This document shows positions 40,365-52,868 of a stretch of 64,000 nucleotides of DNA, in pieces. Position 1 is the first letter of the stretch; the number at the start of each line of letters is the position of its first letter. The position numbers were made by a program, and so were the translations under genes. Source of the stretch: Rhodamnia argentea (Eukaryota > Streptophyta > Magnoliopsida > Myrtales > Myrtaceae); the NCBI RefSeq assembly GCF_020921035.1, contig NC_063151.1, forward strand, positions 27,906,934 to 27,970,933, in the 5' to 3' direction. The notes under the pieces were generated by a model that was not told where the DNA came from, did not search any database, and saw only the letters and a list, made by a program, of their open reading frames with translations.

Positions 40365-40624
40365 TTTGTACAATTTTCCAGACCTCTGGCGGTTGAAGAA
40401 AAGATTGAATTCCATTGGCCCAGATGATGGTACGGAGTTCCTTGACCCGTCGGACCATCAGGGCCTGGTCCGGGTGCGCTGGTGTTTGGCGGGCTTTCAC
40501 CGGGTAAAAAAGGAGGAAAAGGCAAAACGACATCGCGTGGCGCCTTATTGTCGCAAGAAGCACCAAGACGTTCCTCGCTCACCTGTTCAACGTTTCAGAC
40601 TCGGCGACGAAGGGTGTGCCAACG

Positions 40625-43600
40625 ATGAAGCAGCACAAGAACTCCCAGCAGCTCAATCCCAACTGGGCTCAGCTGCAACAAGTATCTCTCTCTCTCTCTC
40701 TCTCTCTACGAGCGTGCCTGCGTATGTGTGTCAGTGTGTGCGAATGCGTGTTTATTATCACTCGTCTTCTTGATTGGGCAGAAGCTCAAGTCCCATGGCT
40801 CCCGACCTCCAAAAAGTTCCGAGCTTTCCGATTCCGGACTCTCCAAATCCATATTGGGTACGCAGGGTCCTACCCTTTTGGCCTTTTGCCATACTCTTGT
40901 TGGGTGTGCGTTGTATTTTCATGGGTTTTGTAGATAGTGACGCATACGCGTGCTTGTTTTCGAGCATTAAGCTTCTAACACCTGAATCTTCTCTTCCTGC
41001 GTTTGATGTGTTTGACTGACTGTTTAGTTGCTTTTGAAGAAAGAAGGTTCATCTGAATTTGGATACTGTTATTTAATCCGGCTTCGGGGGCTTTTTCCAT
41101 GTGCAGGGAAACGCAAGGAAAGGTCCGATGCCGATTCTGATGATTGTCGCCCTAATCCGTTGATTCCTGCCAGTAGTGATTTCGGGTTCGTTTCTTTTGT
41201 TTCTGTTCATTGTTGCCTTTTATCATCTAAACTGCTTACTGAATCTTAGGTATTGCTCTGGATGCTTCTTGCGTTTATCATGAGCAAGTCTGGGGAATAA
41301 AGTCATGTTTGGGGCTCAATAGGAGACACTATCCTTGACCCCTTGTGTGTCTAGTAATGGAGCTTCAAGGCATTAGTAGTTTACTTTCTTGCGAGGGCAT
41401 TATTCCTCCCTGGTTATTTGTTGTGCTATTCTTAATTCCCTAAGTGAATCATATGCAGACTGACAGATGTGATTGCCATGGATTGCGAAATGGTTGGTGT
41501 CGCTCAAGGAAATAAGAGTGCACTTGGGCGAGTTACACTGGTATATGAACGTTCTTTTTCTTTTTAGGGATTAGTGGGATATGACCATTATTACTTACTG
41601 TGTTCTCATTTCTTGAAGAGATGGTAGGGGATATCTCGTGTGCTTATTTTATTACTGTAAATTGGTGACAAGTGTCAGATATATCTCTTAAAATTTCTGG
41701 ATATTCTAAGGCGATCCTGATGCCTTTGCATCTTTATCATAGTTCTGTTTATTGTAGATTTTGTGAGAGGTCTGGTGACAAAAAGTTGAGATGGTAGTTG
41801 GTAGTAACTTTGATATATTGTTTTTACTTTCGATGGAATCATGCTAATGTGAAACAATCTGGTTCAAAGTAAATCCACTGCTTTTGCATGTATACATTGA
41901 TGGACTTTAGCTATCTATTCTCCTTGTTTTTCCAACTTCCAGATGGTTTCTGGATCCCCCACCTTCATGCTTTCCACTCGGTTTCTGGAGAGTGGAGATA
42001 GGGATGGAGCTCATACGTATGGAGCGTAAGCGTATGAGCAAGACTTGCGGTCTTGAAGAATGTGCATGACTCTTATAGGGCCTTTGTGAGTTAGGAGGGA
42101 TAACTGCGTCTTCCATCGAGTAATAAGCATTAGTATAGGAATTTGATTAGGGTGTTCCTGACTCCTCAATATCCTTGACTGCTCCTAGTTAGAGGTACTA
42201 CATGCCTTTCACTGAAGTATTTACCATAATCCGTTGGAGTGTCGATCGACAGTGCTATATTTTCTTGACTGTGCTTCATGTGGTCTTTTACTCCTAATTT
42301 TATGTGCTTCACAATTTCTCTATATTAGGAGAAAAACCAATTATTTACATAAGTAACTGTTGTGCTTATTCAACTCGACATAACTTGTTATTAGAGCTAA
42401 TGGCAGGTAAATAAATGGGGAAATGTTGTATATGATGAATTTGTTCGCCCAATTGATCGTGTTGTGGACTATCGTACACAAGTTAGTGGAATTCGACCCA
42501 GTGATATGCGAAAAGGTTTGTGCATCTTCTCTTTATTTTTTCCATGTTCTTTATCCTATTCCTATCCTTGATTGTGCAGTTAATTTTATAACTGGTTGAA
42601 ATGGTGTATATGATGATTCCCTTAACCAATGTTTTGATATTGAATAAAGTCTTCTGTTAAGCTCGAACCATATGGTAGAGTTAGCAGAATAGTTCCAGTA
42701 GTCACTTGTTGTATTAGTGCTTTTGAATGTAATAAGGGTGATCTTGTAAACTACATAATGATTTGAAAATTACCGGGTGTCCTTGCAGGAGATTTCTTTT
42801 GGATGTCATTACTTTCATGCCATTTTTTTATGCCATCATTTTTGTTCATCCTGCTGTATGGTCAAGGCCTATTCCATTATATTGAAGTACGCAAACAATC
42901 ATAGAAAATCTAAAGAACTCCATTCTTTGATTTTATTTGCAGCCAAAGATTTCTGTACTGTTCAGAATAAAGTTGCTGAATTGATTAAAGGGAGGGTTCT
43001 TGTAGGCCATGCATTGCACAATGATCTTAAGGTAAGTAATATCTTGTCTCTGGTGGGTTTGAATACTGTGTCATTCTGATCTGGACCATGTTTTCTTTAT
43101 ACCAGGCATTACTTTTGACTCATCCTAAGGGAGACATAAGAGACACCTCAGAATATCTACCCCTTCAGAAGTACTGAAATCTACTCTTGCTATCTTCCTC
43201 ATGCATTTAATTGGCCTATTTTGGTTTTCCTTAGTGACATGCAAATCAATGATGCAGGGAAGGGCGCCGAAAGGCGCTTCGTCATCTTGCAGCTGAGCTT
43301 CTTGGGGCCTCTATCCAAAATGGAGAACACTGCCCTGTAATTTGATTGACTTTGTCCTTACTGTATTCTCCTTCTTTCCATTGATAGTCCATTCCTGTGA
43401 CCAAATACTATATGTGGCAGTTCCATATTACTTCAGTCATTACCTGGAAATATCTCAATGCAATTTATTTTCTCTTTCATTTATTTATCGATTCCTTCTT
43501 TATCCTGATCTTGGTGGTTTTTTCCTGATGAATCTTTGTCGCATTCTCCATAACAGAGCTAATACTTTTGTTCCTTTTGGTTTCAGATAGAGGACGCCCG

Positions 43601-43739
43601 TGCTGCAATGTTGTTGTATATAAGAAACAAGAAAAAATGGGAGAAGAGTGTTAAAGATCAAATCAGGTTCAAACAAAAGCAGAAGAAACGCAAGCCAAAA
43701 AGGAAGCCTGTTGACAATGGTGCTTTGAAGGTTGACTGA
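40625..43739 (+). CDS. RNA exonuclease 4 homolog (REX4/REXO4, DEDDh family), 262 aa
   Basis: Nine exons: 40625-40681, 40782-40857, 41107-41185, 41459-41540, 42407-42515, 42943-43031, 43106-43170, 43258-43336, 43587-43739. They sum to 789 nt in frame, all GT-AG. The catalytic motifs of DEDDh 3'-5' exonucleases are present: DCE (D79, E81 in AMDCEMVG), the second Asp in GHALHNDLKAL (D162), and HxxxxD (H210, D215 in HCPIEDARAAM). The N-terminus is short and basic; the C-terminus is very Lys-rich (KQKQKKRKPKRKP), a likely nucleolar targeting tail. Yeast Rex4 and vertebrate REXO4/XPMC2 act in the nucleolus on rRNA processing. The start is the ATG at 40625; the frame opens a few codons upstream without an ATG. 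Confidence 0.93.
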
Positions 43740-45612
43740 TCTACAGTTAAGCTCATTTCCTGGACATTTCCTTCAGTGTCAATATGCTAGATGCTGCAGA
43801 TCAAGCCTTTTGGACCCCTGAAAGAGGAATGCATTCAAACAAATGCAACATGTTTGAATTGGAAAAGATGATAGGGGATCTGCATTTGCCCTACAAAAGG
43901 TTGAAGCTTCCTTGGAAACAGCTGTGTATTTCGTTTGCTTAAAGTTTTGATTTTCGCAACGGTCAGTCATGTTCAGTCTACCAAATGTAATGGAGGATTG
44001 TTGACACATTCAGAATTGTACGATTACATTGCACCTTGTTATTCAAACACTAGGTGAATTGCAAAGGACGCCTTTCTTGTGCATCAGATATAGTCTTAAA
44101 TGTAAGCATGTCCAGTTGATTAAATCGCGTGAAAAAAGCCATTGTTTCACTTCAATGTCAAAGGTTTGACCATTCAAAGCTATTTTCTCACCCCCAGAGA
44201 CCTCCATCAGTATCCTCTACTTGTAAAGAAGCAGCTCCAGCAAAGTTAGTTTCTAGCCAAAGCATCGATTTTTTTTTTTTATCTTTAGCATGAATACATC
44301 TTCTTAAAATACTATTCCACTTTCCATCTTTATTAAAGCTGAAGATGAGCGTGGAATCAATAGTTAGCGGTTCTCGCTTCTATGAATCTATCAGGATCCT
44401 CAACTTGTAAAGAAGCAGCTCCAGCAAAGTTAGTTTCTAGCCAAAGCATCGATTTTTATTTTTTTTTTATCTTTAGCAGTAATATATCTTCTTAAAATAC
44501 TATTCCACTTTCCATCTTTATTAAAGCTGAAGATGAGCGTGGAATCAATAGTTAGCCGTTCTCGCTTCTATGAATCTATCGGGATCAGTAGCAATGCCAT
44601 GATCACTTTTTAATGAAGATTATCCTGTGTTAGGTAAAGCACCAGTACCATTTTCCAGAACTCTGGTGCAGGGTCATTGTCGAATTTGCTTTAGCATCAA
44701 AAGTAAGGAAAGCATACTTCATTCTTCACTTCTAAATAATCAGATGTGCTCCTGTTTGGAGGGAAAAGGGACCAGAAGAGCTTTGTGATGTTTCTAGCCT
44801 GAAGGAACCACCATAAACCGCGATAAGGGAAGACTTTCTGAGTTTTGCAGTTTATGTGCCTGAGTGCTAATTCTTTTGAGAGATCCTAAAGAGATATTAG
44901 AATTGCTATCTGCTATTCTCATTAAGACTTTATTGTATCCTAGAGAATATGTGCCGAAACCATTAGCAACGTTATGGGACAAATAAATCCTTAAGGAAAA
45001 TGTTATCAATCCTCAAAGTCCGATTCTGTTGTTCATTCCATTCGATCATATTTTCCAACAATTTGCACACAACTGCACAACCGAAACTGCTTTATCTGCA
45101 GAAAAGTTCAGTTTCCGTCAAGCCATGATTTGTTACATAGATTCAGATCATGCATAGCAATAAAAATAACTTTTTTGTGATGGAGAGCGATGAAAATATA
45201 TGCGCGGTTTCACGGGACCGCAGAAATGCCAGGATAATCATGTTCCCACATAATTAATGTTGCTTTCTGCAAATTTTATTCTGCCTCTTACTTCATCATG
45301 GTCGTCCTCGGATTAAGAATAGTAAATGTACAAAGGGCGGTCACACACTCTCCTAAAGGACGTCCCTGTAAGAGCCCCATTAAGTGCTACCGTATAAAAA
45401 AAGAGATCAGCAAAACTAATCAGTTAAATTATTCTCTGGTATGACGTGTGTAGGCATCCATACATTTCATTTGTAGGTGGCACCAAGAATCGACAGAAAC
45501 CAGTGGAGTTAGCTTTTCACCTTAAGTGGGCAATTTCAAGATTTGAGCCAGCAATTCTTGGGTTGATTGAAATCACCTTCCTTTGAGTCTAGCTAATTTA
45601 GAAGAGAGAGAG
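43740..45612. other. REX4 3' flank and DUF599-1 promoter region
   Basis: Probable REX4 3' UTR to about 44100, then the 184-bp tandem duplication (separate entry), then AT-rich DNA up to a purine-rich GA run at 45603-45612 directly before the DUF599 ATG. No domain-bearing open frame. Confidence 0.45.
44205..44588. repeat. 184-bp tandem duplication downstream of REX4
   Basis: Two adjacent copies, near identical. The word ttgtaaagaagcagctccag starts at 44221 and again at 44405, and the copies stay matched through gatgagcgtggaatcaatag. They differ by a few substitutions and by the length of a T run. The high similarity implies a recent event. Confidence 0.9.
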
Positions 45613-46382
45613 ATGGTTTGGAGGAAGGAACACTTGGACCTAGTCTTGGTTCCTTGTGGGTTATCTGTTATGCTTGGCTACCATTTCTTCCTTCTTTACA
45701 GGTGCCTAAGATGTCCACAGACCACTGTGATTGGCTATGAGAACCACTGTAGATTAGCTTGGGTAGAGAGAATGTTGCAGGTACAGAATGCCACGAAGCT
45801 TCATACCTCCTCTGATCTATATTAATCATGAGCTTGATGCTGATTCATGTTCGTAAGTTTGATTTGTATGCGCAGACTGAAGCAAACAACAGAAATATAC
45901 CTTTGTCCGTGATTTCGAGCACCATAAATGCTTCGACTTCTCTGGCATCAATTTCCTTGGCTCTAAGCTCACTAATTGGTGCGTGGTTCGCGAGCTCTTC
46001 AAACAGCATCTTGACTAGTCCTTTCGTATATGGCGACACGAGTCCTACTATTATTTCCATCAAGTACATCAGCCTTCTGATATGCTTCCTGCTTGCCTTT
46101 ACATTATTTGTCCAATGCGTACGCTGCCTGGTCCATTCCAATTTCCTGATCAGCATGCCGAATAGCGATGTTCCAGTGAAGTACGTGCAGAGGGAAGTGA
46201 TAATGGGAGGTGTGTTCTGGTCCATCGGTCTTCGGGCACTCTACTTCGCAACCACTTTGCTGTTGTGGATCTTCGGTCCAATACCTATGTTTGTTTCCTC
46301 AATAACCATGGTCATGATGTTGCACTTCCTCGATACTAACTCTACCCCGCTACATCAATTTCAGCCGGCTTGTCTCCTCTAG
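45613..46382 (+). CDS. DUF599 membrane protein, tandem copy 1, 224 aa
   Basis: Two exons: 45613-45780 and 45876-46382 (95-nt intron, phase 0 after codon 56). The protein has the DUF599 layout. A first membrane helix (LDLVLVPCGLSVMLGYHFFL) is followed by a conserved loop with GYENHCRLAWVERML. Then come further hydrophobic helices, the motif ISMPNSDVPVKYVQ and a last helix, ALYFATTLLLWIFGPIPMFV. The function of DUF599 proteins is not known. The neighbour at 47997 is its tandem duplicate, with the intron at the same codon. Copy 1 ends soon after LHQFQPACLL, whereas copy 2 has a tail about 35 residues longer. A GA run touches the ATG. Confidence 0.92.
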
Positions 46383-47996
46383 TAAAAGGGCCTTTGAGCT
46401 TTGTAGAAGTTTGAATTTTGGATGCATGACAATGTTCTCTAGGATTTCCTAGATCATCATGTGGAGACATTTTTTAGATGGAAAAGTTTTTCAAGTCGAC
46501 AAGATGCTGAAATGATGCACGTTTTGTCCTATACTTTTTCAGGGTAGCAAATTGCGCTAGTTCGGGGTGTCATTCTACTTTCCCCTTTCATAGTCATCTG
46601 CTGCATCCATATGCACCTTCCAGTCTTCTGATTGTTTATGTATTGAGAAGATAAAAACAAGACCCTTGTTCTGTCTATAAGCAAGATATTTTCAGTCCTC
46701 TACTATTTGTTTTGACACCATGATTGATAGCCACGCAGAAAATTCAACTCCAGGAGACAAATTTTCCTCGCCAAATTCTGGCTATTCAAGATTTCTGGAT
46801 CTAGCGGAATATCTTTGTAAAAGCTGTGGATCGATATCAACCTCATTAAGAGCAGAACTACTTGTAAACTGCAGCAACAATCCAACATCATGTGATACTT
46901 TTACGCAGATGAAGAATCACTATGCTCAAGTTTCTGACACACAGCTATAGGGGAAGACATCTTCGTCAAATATGGTTTCAGGAACTATAGATTATTACCC
47001 ATTTTGTAAGTAAACTAAGCTTTTCTGATGCATGGACGCTTCATGTACCGGTCTCTCCACATGTCTTTCTTACTCATAGCTTAGACTTCCGACGTAAATG
47101 ATTTCACGCCTTGCCTACTCTCCCAGCTATCTGGGTTCCGGCCTATTTTGTTAACAGCTTCATACTTCGGGCAAATAATGGCTCTAACATCTGGATGGGT
47201 TCTTATCTCTAATTTGGTTGATTCTAATATGAGGGAGAGTCTTCACTGGGAACTAGTAAAAGCTTGTTTTGATACTGAACCTGCAAAAGTAGTGTGCTCA
47301 CCAAAAACAGTGTCTGAAGAAGTAGAGGACACAGCGAAACATCAAAAACTTCATGTCCTAATCCACCAGCGATAATGTAGGAATAGATGCTCATCTAGAT
47401 TTAGAGTGACAGCATAGGAGCTCTTGCCTCTGTGCCAATTCTAATATTTGGTAGATGCTGCTGTAAACAGTCTTCCATTGTAAGTGTCCAACCAAAGAAA
47501 AGTTTGGGCCAAGCAAAAGGCAATTCCAAAACTCTTCAATGGTTTACGCCAAATTGCCTACTGCATCTTCGATACGTGGTTTTTCAGAAAGGTTCTGCTT
47601 ATATTTTATCACTCTTGCATGAGGAAAGTGTTGTTAAGAAAAGCAACCAAAATTGCATCATCATCATCATACCTGAAGGTTCATTAGTCAATCGTAAACA
47701 AAGGAATGACAACCATCCAACTGTAGAACCCATGAACATTGAGACATAATCAAAATTCTGAACTTTTTGAAAAGATTGTTCTTTAGATTAATGAGATAAA
47801 TGCATATAGGTATCTGCCATTGTCGTCATACATGACCTAATCCACTGAACACTTGCTTTTATTTTGTGAGACACATGATGTCATGAGCTTGTCCACTATA
47901 TTTATTCTATTTTGCAGTGCCTAATCAACCTACCTTGTTCTACACCATTAGTATGACACCTTCATCCTCACACTGTTCACAGAGAGAGAGAGAGGG
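46383..47996. other. Spacer between the DUF599 genes
   Basis: About 1.6 kb. Open frames at 46720-46950, 47148-47375 and 47432-47749 show no recognised domain and no splice linkage to either neighbour. They could be relics or chance. A (GA)n run ends at 47995, immediately before the second DUF599 ATG. Confidence 0.4.
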
Positions 47997-48887
47997 ATGA
48001 ATTGGAGAAAGGAGTGCCTAGATGTCATATTGGTTCCTATTGGACTATTGATCATGTGTGGTTACCATCTTTTCCTGTTGTACAGAGGCCTAAAGTTCCC
48101 TCAAACTACAGCATTCGGATACGAAAACCATTGCAGGAAATTGTGGGTTGAACGAATGCTGCAGGTCAGGAAAAGCAAAAACTTCTCATGCCTCTGTCTG
48201 TGGACAAAAAGTATGCGTCTCTGCAACTACGATTGAACTGAATTATCTCGGAAATTTCTCTGTTTGAATTTGCAGATTGAGGCAAAGGAAAGAGGCACGT
48301 TCTTGACAGTGATCTCCACCACAATATCAGCAGCAACTTTCCTGGCATCGACCTCCTTGGTCCTGAGCTCTCTTATTGGAGCATGGATCGGAAGCTCCTC
48401 AGATAGTGTTTTCACAGCTGATTTCATCTATGGGGACACGAGTCCTTCCATGATTTCCATCAAGTACACAAGCCTCCTCAGTTGCTTTCTAGTGGCTTTC
48501 GTGTGCTTTCTACAATGTGTGAGGAGTTCAGTCCACGTCATTTTCCTCATGAGCATGCCAAACAGTGATGTTCCAGTGGCCTATGTTCAGAAGGCAGTCA
48601 CAAGAGCAAGTATTTTCTGGTCAGTTGGTTCACGGGCGATCTACTTCGCAACCAATCTGCTGCTATGGATTTTCGGTCCGATACCGATGTTCATATGCTC
48701 GGTTACTACAGTGGTGATTTTGCACAATCTTGATACGAATTCGACCCCTTTGCATCAATTTCAGCCTAAAAAGAATCTTAACCTCCTCGGCAAGATGGGC
48801 GATGATGTATCTGCTGTCACGAGAGTAGCTGAAGAACATGAGTATGTACAAGATGCAAAAGGCACTGGTTCTGCCTCGACCAGTTAA
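47997..48887 (+). CDS. DUF599 membrane protein, tandem copy 2, 259 aa
   Basis: Two exons: 47997-48164 and 48276-48887 (111-nt intron, phase 0 after codon 56, same position as copy 1). It shares the whole DUF599 core with copy 1: GYENHCRKLWVERML, FIYGDTSPSMISIKYTSLL, SMPNSDVPVAYVQ, LLWIFGPIPMF and DTNSTPLHQFQP. It then continues with a hydrophilic tail (about residues 224-259, ending GTGSASTS). Predicted membrane protein of about four to five helices; biochemical role unknown. The shared exon structure and adjacency show a local gene duplication. Confidence 0.93.
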
Positions 48888-49930
48888 AGTTGTGCTAATG
48901 CCACGCTAACGTTGGCAAAAGAGTGCCTGATGAAGTCAGAGCTTGAAACGCCATAGATGACATAGAAACACAGAAGTTTAGGTGACCGGCAAAATCCTAA
49001 ATGAAATCTTGAGATTTGGGAAAGAGTTGAAGTCACAGAAGTACACAAATTTTGTGCTGGATCTCTATTGTTATATCTGAGATGATTGGTGAACAAGAAG
49101 AAAGTGTGGCCTAAATTCATAATAGGACTTTCATTTTGTCTTCCATGCACGAGTCCTAGTACCTCAGACTAGCATACGTTATTTGCTTTTGCCAATGTAC
49201 TGCAGAAATCGAGATTCAGCCATAACAAATAGGGTACAATTATCGATATGGGCCATAAGTTAGTGCCAGTGCAACTCCAAGTTGCATAGAAAGCGAGGTC
49301 AATTTAAAACCGATTTGCTTCTTTTATCGTGCCGTTTTGTGTATGCAGAGTACCAGTCATGTTTGAAGATGCTTTGCTCGTCAATAAGACTCCTAGTAGA
49401 ATAGAAAGCGATGCCAATTCGAAACCTATTTGCTTCTTTTATGGCACAACTTCGTGTCTGCAGTACCAGTCATGCTTGAAAACGCTTTGCTCATCGGAAA
49501 AACTGATGATGGTGAGAAAACTCTTAAGGCTAGGGGGTGGTAAAACCTGATGATGCTAGTTGTGTATGTGCTAATATCCACAGAAGTAAGGACAACTCGG
49601 TTTTTGCTAACGAATTCCGTTTGCTGGATTTGACAGAGGAAGGATGCGAACAGAGTTGACCGTGGCCGAAGAGCTTCTTACCAGAATACAAACATCATTC
49701 ATGCCCATTATCCAGAATACAGCAGCCAAAAGCAATTGACTTTTGAGTAATCCTCATGCACACGCGGTAAAGTTTTATTAGGAATAGCTAATCAACCACG
49801 AATCACGACCTTTTAAAGAATAAAAGGTCTTAGGACTCAGTAATATTAACGGGGAAAGCAACCAATCAATCTGAATCTTCATCACAATCACATTAGTATC
49901 GGAATTAGCAGTTAATTTATCTATCCAGTT
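48888..49930. other. Convergent intergenic region with a 115-bp repeat
   Basis: Between two convergent stop codons. It holds the probable 3' UTRs and a tandem repeat at about 49286-49500 (separate entry). No gene seen. Confidence 0.45.
49286..49500. repeat. 115-bp tandem repeat
   Basis: The word atagaaagcg at 49286 recurs at 49401; both are followed by similar sequence through tatttgcttcttttat or gatttgcttcttttat, taccagtcatg and gctttgctc. The copies are diverged. Confidence 0.8.
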
Positions 49931-51080
49931 TCAGCATTCTTGACGCACATTCGATGCCACAACTCTGGCCCAAGACTTGATCTGAGCTTTCACATCTTCC
50001 GGTGAACCGCCCTTGGCGTTCCACTTTGGGACTGTAGGAGCGTAGCTTTGCACGAGCCACTCTTCAGAAAGATACGGACCCTCGTTCCTTTCGGCATCCT
50101 CATTCTCCTGGGTCTTCACTTGCAAACCTGGAAGTAAGTTGACGAGATTCGGGTTTAAGTGCTTCCTGTCAAATGAAAAACCCAATTCCTTGAAGCCTTG
50201 CACCTCTTCGTCTTCGAGATCGGTCAGGCTCTTCCTCGAGTTGCTCTTGGTTAGGTATCTTCGCCTCATCTCCTTGTTAAAAGCTATAGCACTTTCTTGA
50301 GCATCGGCAAATTTGGGCAATCGGTGCTTCGACATGCTCGCACTCTGTGTCATTCCCTGCAAACCGAGCATTTTTCTTTATCCACCGGGGCAACAAAGAC
50401 ACAAAGGGATCTTTCTGATTATGCAGCTGATTATCCTAACTTTTTAGTCCTGAAAGATGTTCGATGAGTACCTTCGGAGTATGCCGTGGTGGCAGGAACT
50501 CGGACAAGTTAAGGGAGGCTTGCCTACTCGGTTTGATCATCCTAGGAAAATTCTCTCTTCCTTCGAATGCCTGGTCTCTCCCTATACAAGGGGGTAGAGA
50601 CGGCGCCCTAAGAAGAACCGGGCGCGGCGGCTGCTTGTGCTTGTGCTTGACCAAACTGCCTTCCTTTGAATCGCATTTCCTCTCTCGAACTCCTTCCTTG
50701 CTTAGAGTTGGCAATTCAGCTGAGACAGGCACTTCTTCGGGCGTCCCATCATCGACCTGCACTTGCTCTGCTTCGTCTCTAGCTTCTCCGTGCAGGACCG
50801 GAGGAGTCCGAAAGGCATCGGCTCGAAAATGACCAATGCCTTCCGAATCCGTCTTCCTCGGCGAAGGAGGACTCGAGCCATTCGACTGCCGGTTCCCGGC
50901 TAATGCTTTTCGGGCTTCATCATTGACCGAAGGGCAAGGATCAGAGAAGCATCTCGACATGATGGCGTTCCCGTTCTTCCTCTGAAGCAGGTTGCCGAAG
51001 AACCAATACTCCTCCAATAAATCCACCGCTTCCCCGTCAACCAAGCAACCTCCCTCTGGAGAAGAAGCCTCGCCGTCCAT
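49931..51080 (-). CDS. DUF1685 family protein, 344 aa
   Basis: Two exons on the minus strand: 51080-50472 and 50356-49931. They sum to 1035 nt in frame with a short 115-nt intron in phase 0. The C-terminal half carries the DUF1685 signature: RKSLTDLEDEEVQGFKELGF, then FDRKHLNPNLVNLLPGL. The N-terminal half has an acidic LLEEYWFFGNLL stretch (about residues 20-32), serine-proline-rich segments and a basic KHKHKQPPRPVLLRAPSLPP region. There is no signal peptide or membrane helix. No biochemical function is known for the family. Start is the first ATG in frame. Confidence 0.9.
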
Positions 51081-52089
51081 GGATGCAGCTCGGCCAAGTC
51101 CTCAGATCTTCCGATGTCATCACGTCTAATGGCCCAAATGACTTATCTTGCGAGCATTAAAAGTCACAGATGGAGCTGACTAGGGAAGTCACACCCCATG
51201 TGCTCTGTACAAGAAACGCGATTATAAATATACATTTGTATACCCATTTCAACAAATCAAGAACATGGATATTGGACGGCGACCGACCGGCGACAGATAG
51301 CGACGGAGAAAGGATTTCAAGTCGCGTTGGATGTTTAAAATTAAGCAAAAAAATTTGGGAACGGTGATGTTGCAGATTGGCTCAAGACTAGAGGGGATGC
51401 CAACCCACTGCTCCCCCATGTGATGGTCTTTTTGTGTTCACTAAGGAACAAGAGATAATCCTATATCTTTCTTTGTCCAATCGTTTATAAAATCTGAAAA
51501 TTTGAGTCATAAAACTTCCAGGAAAAAAAAAGAAGTGCAATCGTGTCTTAAAATTTGTCACAAAGGTGCAATCAAAAGAACGATTTGATTTCACCAATTT
51601 GAAAAGTTCTAGGACTTGATTGCACGTATATATTTCGTCCTTTATTTGGATGGGGTTGTAAGAGCAGGTGTACATTCATGTGACAGCTAAGTTTGTGCCG
51701 ATCATATAATTTGTTGTTAATGCAGGGAAAATGGAGTGTGTTTGTCCCTTACGGAAGGAGTAGTTGGACAGATCAGTTCATCGTCTCCGGAAGCCAACTT
51801 AATTTATTGCCCAATGTATGTCGTATTCGATTTCAATTATTGAGTATCGATACGGGTGGAGGAGACTCGTGGATGAATGGCGTGGATCATGGCCTGATTA
51901 GGGGGAGGGAGCCCACGGACTCAATCAACCCAACTGCTTTGATCCCTCGTGCTTGGTGCATTCCCATCCCGTGGAATTTTATGTAAAAAATTTTCTTTAT
52001 CCCACGCCCTCGAAGCTAGGGAAGAAATTGACCGATCAGTCCTAAATTTATTGTGCGAGTGCCGATTCATTCTTGTGCTTTCTAATTTT
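51081..52089. other. DUF1685 upstream region
   Basis: Probable promoter and leader next to 51080. The open frames at 51170-51367 and 51693-51986 show no domain. Nothing else supported. Confidence 0.4.
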
Positions 52090-52290
52090 GTCAATTTAGC
52101 TCTAAGTCTTCGTGCGATATTCCAAGATGGTCATTCTAGTCGGTTATGGACGGAAATCGCTAAAATAATGGTCAAGTCATCACCCGCCGTACTACATGGC
52201 ATGCCGCCACGTTAGCGATTTCCAATGAGAATTGGCCCAAAAGACTATATTGAAATTTTGTGCAAAGGTTGAGGACTAAATTAGGGAAAT
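52090..52290. repeat. Short fold-back MITE
   Basis: The left arm (gtcaatttagctctaag, tggtcattctagtcgg, ggaaatcgctaa) is the approximate reverse complement of the right arm (ttagcgatttccaatg, agactatattgaaatttt, ggactaaattag). About 200 bp with a short centre containing atggcatgcc. It directly abuts the larger element at 52313. Confidence 0.65.
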
Positions 52291-52312
52291 TTATCCCCCC
52301 CCCAAAAAAAAG

Positions 52313-52868
52313 GCCCTACACATATTGCATTTGTGCCGATTCAATAATAAACTTTTCAATTTAGTCAATTTAACCCTAAAACCTTTTGACAATTTTTCGC
52401 TATAGTCCGTTCGGTCAAATTTGATCATAAATTGATGACATGAACATTAGTCGTCCTACATGGCACGACCAACGTTAACATGAATAATTTTTTAATTTCT
52501 TTTTGAATTTTTATAATTATTTTCTTTCTATTCTTTTATCTTTTATTTATTGTTAAGGGCCGGCGGGGGTCACTAGGCCTCGCCCGGAGGTTGGCAGCTC
52601 CCGCCGCCCTAAGCAATAAAAGAAAGAAGAGGAAAGAAAAGAAGAAAGAAAAAAAAGAATTAAGAATTTAAAAAATTTAAACCGCATTAACGCCGATTGT
52701 ACTAACGTCGATAATGCCATGTAATATGGTTAGTGTTCACATCATCATTTTCCGTCCAAAATTGGCCGAATGGACTACATTAGCAAATTATCAAAAGGTT
52801 TAAGGTCAAATTGACAAATTGAAAAGTTTACGACTGAATTGGCATAAGTACAAAACATTTAGGTTTTA
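52313..52868. repeat. Fold-back MITE with about 100-bp inverted arms
   Basis: The left arm (ttgtgccgattcaataa, aaacttttcaatttagtc, aaaccttttgacaattt, tagtccgttcggtcaa) matches the reverse complement of the right arm (ggccgaatggactacat, atcaaaaggtttaag, gacaaattgaaaagtttac, gaattggcataag). The GC-rich core (gggccggcgggggtcac, about 52557) is bordered by pyrimidine and purine runs. Same architecture as 39885 and 58540. Confidence 0.8.

Noticed and set aside
40616-40624. REX4 start nine bases upstream
   Set aside because: That codon is GTG. ATG at 40625 is the plausible start.
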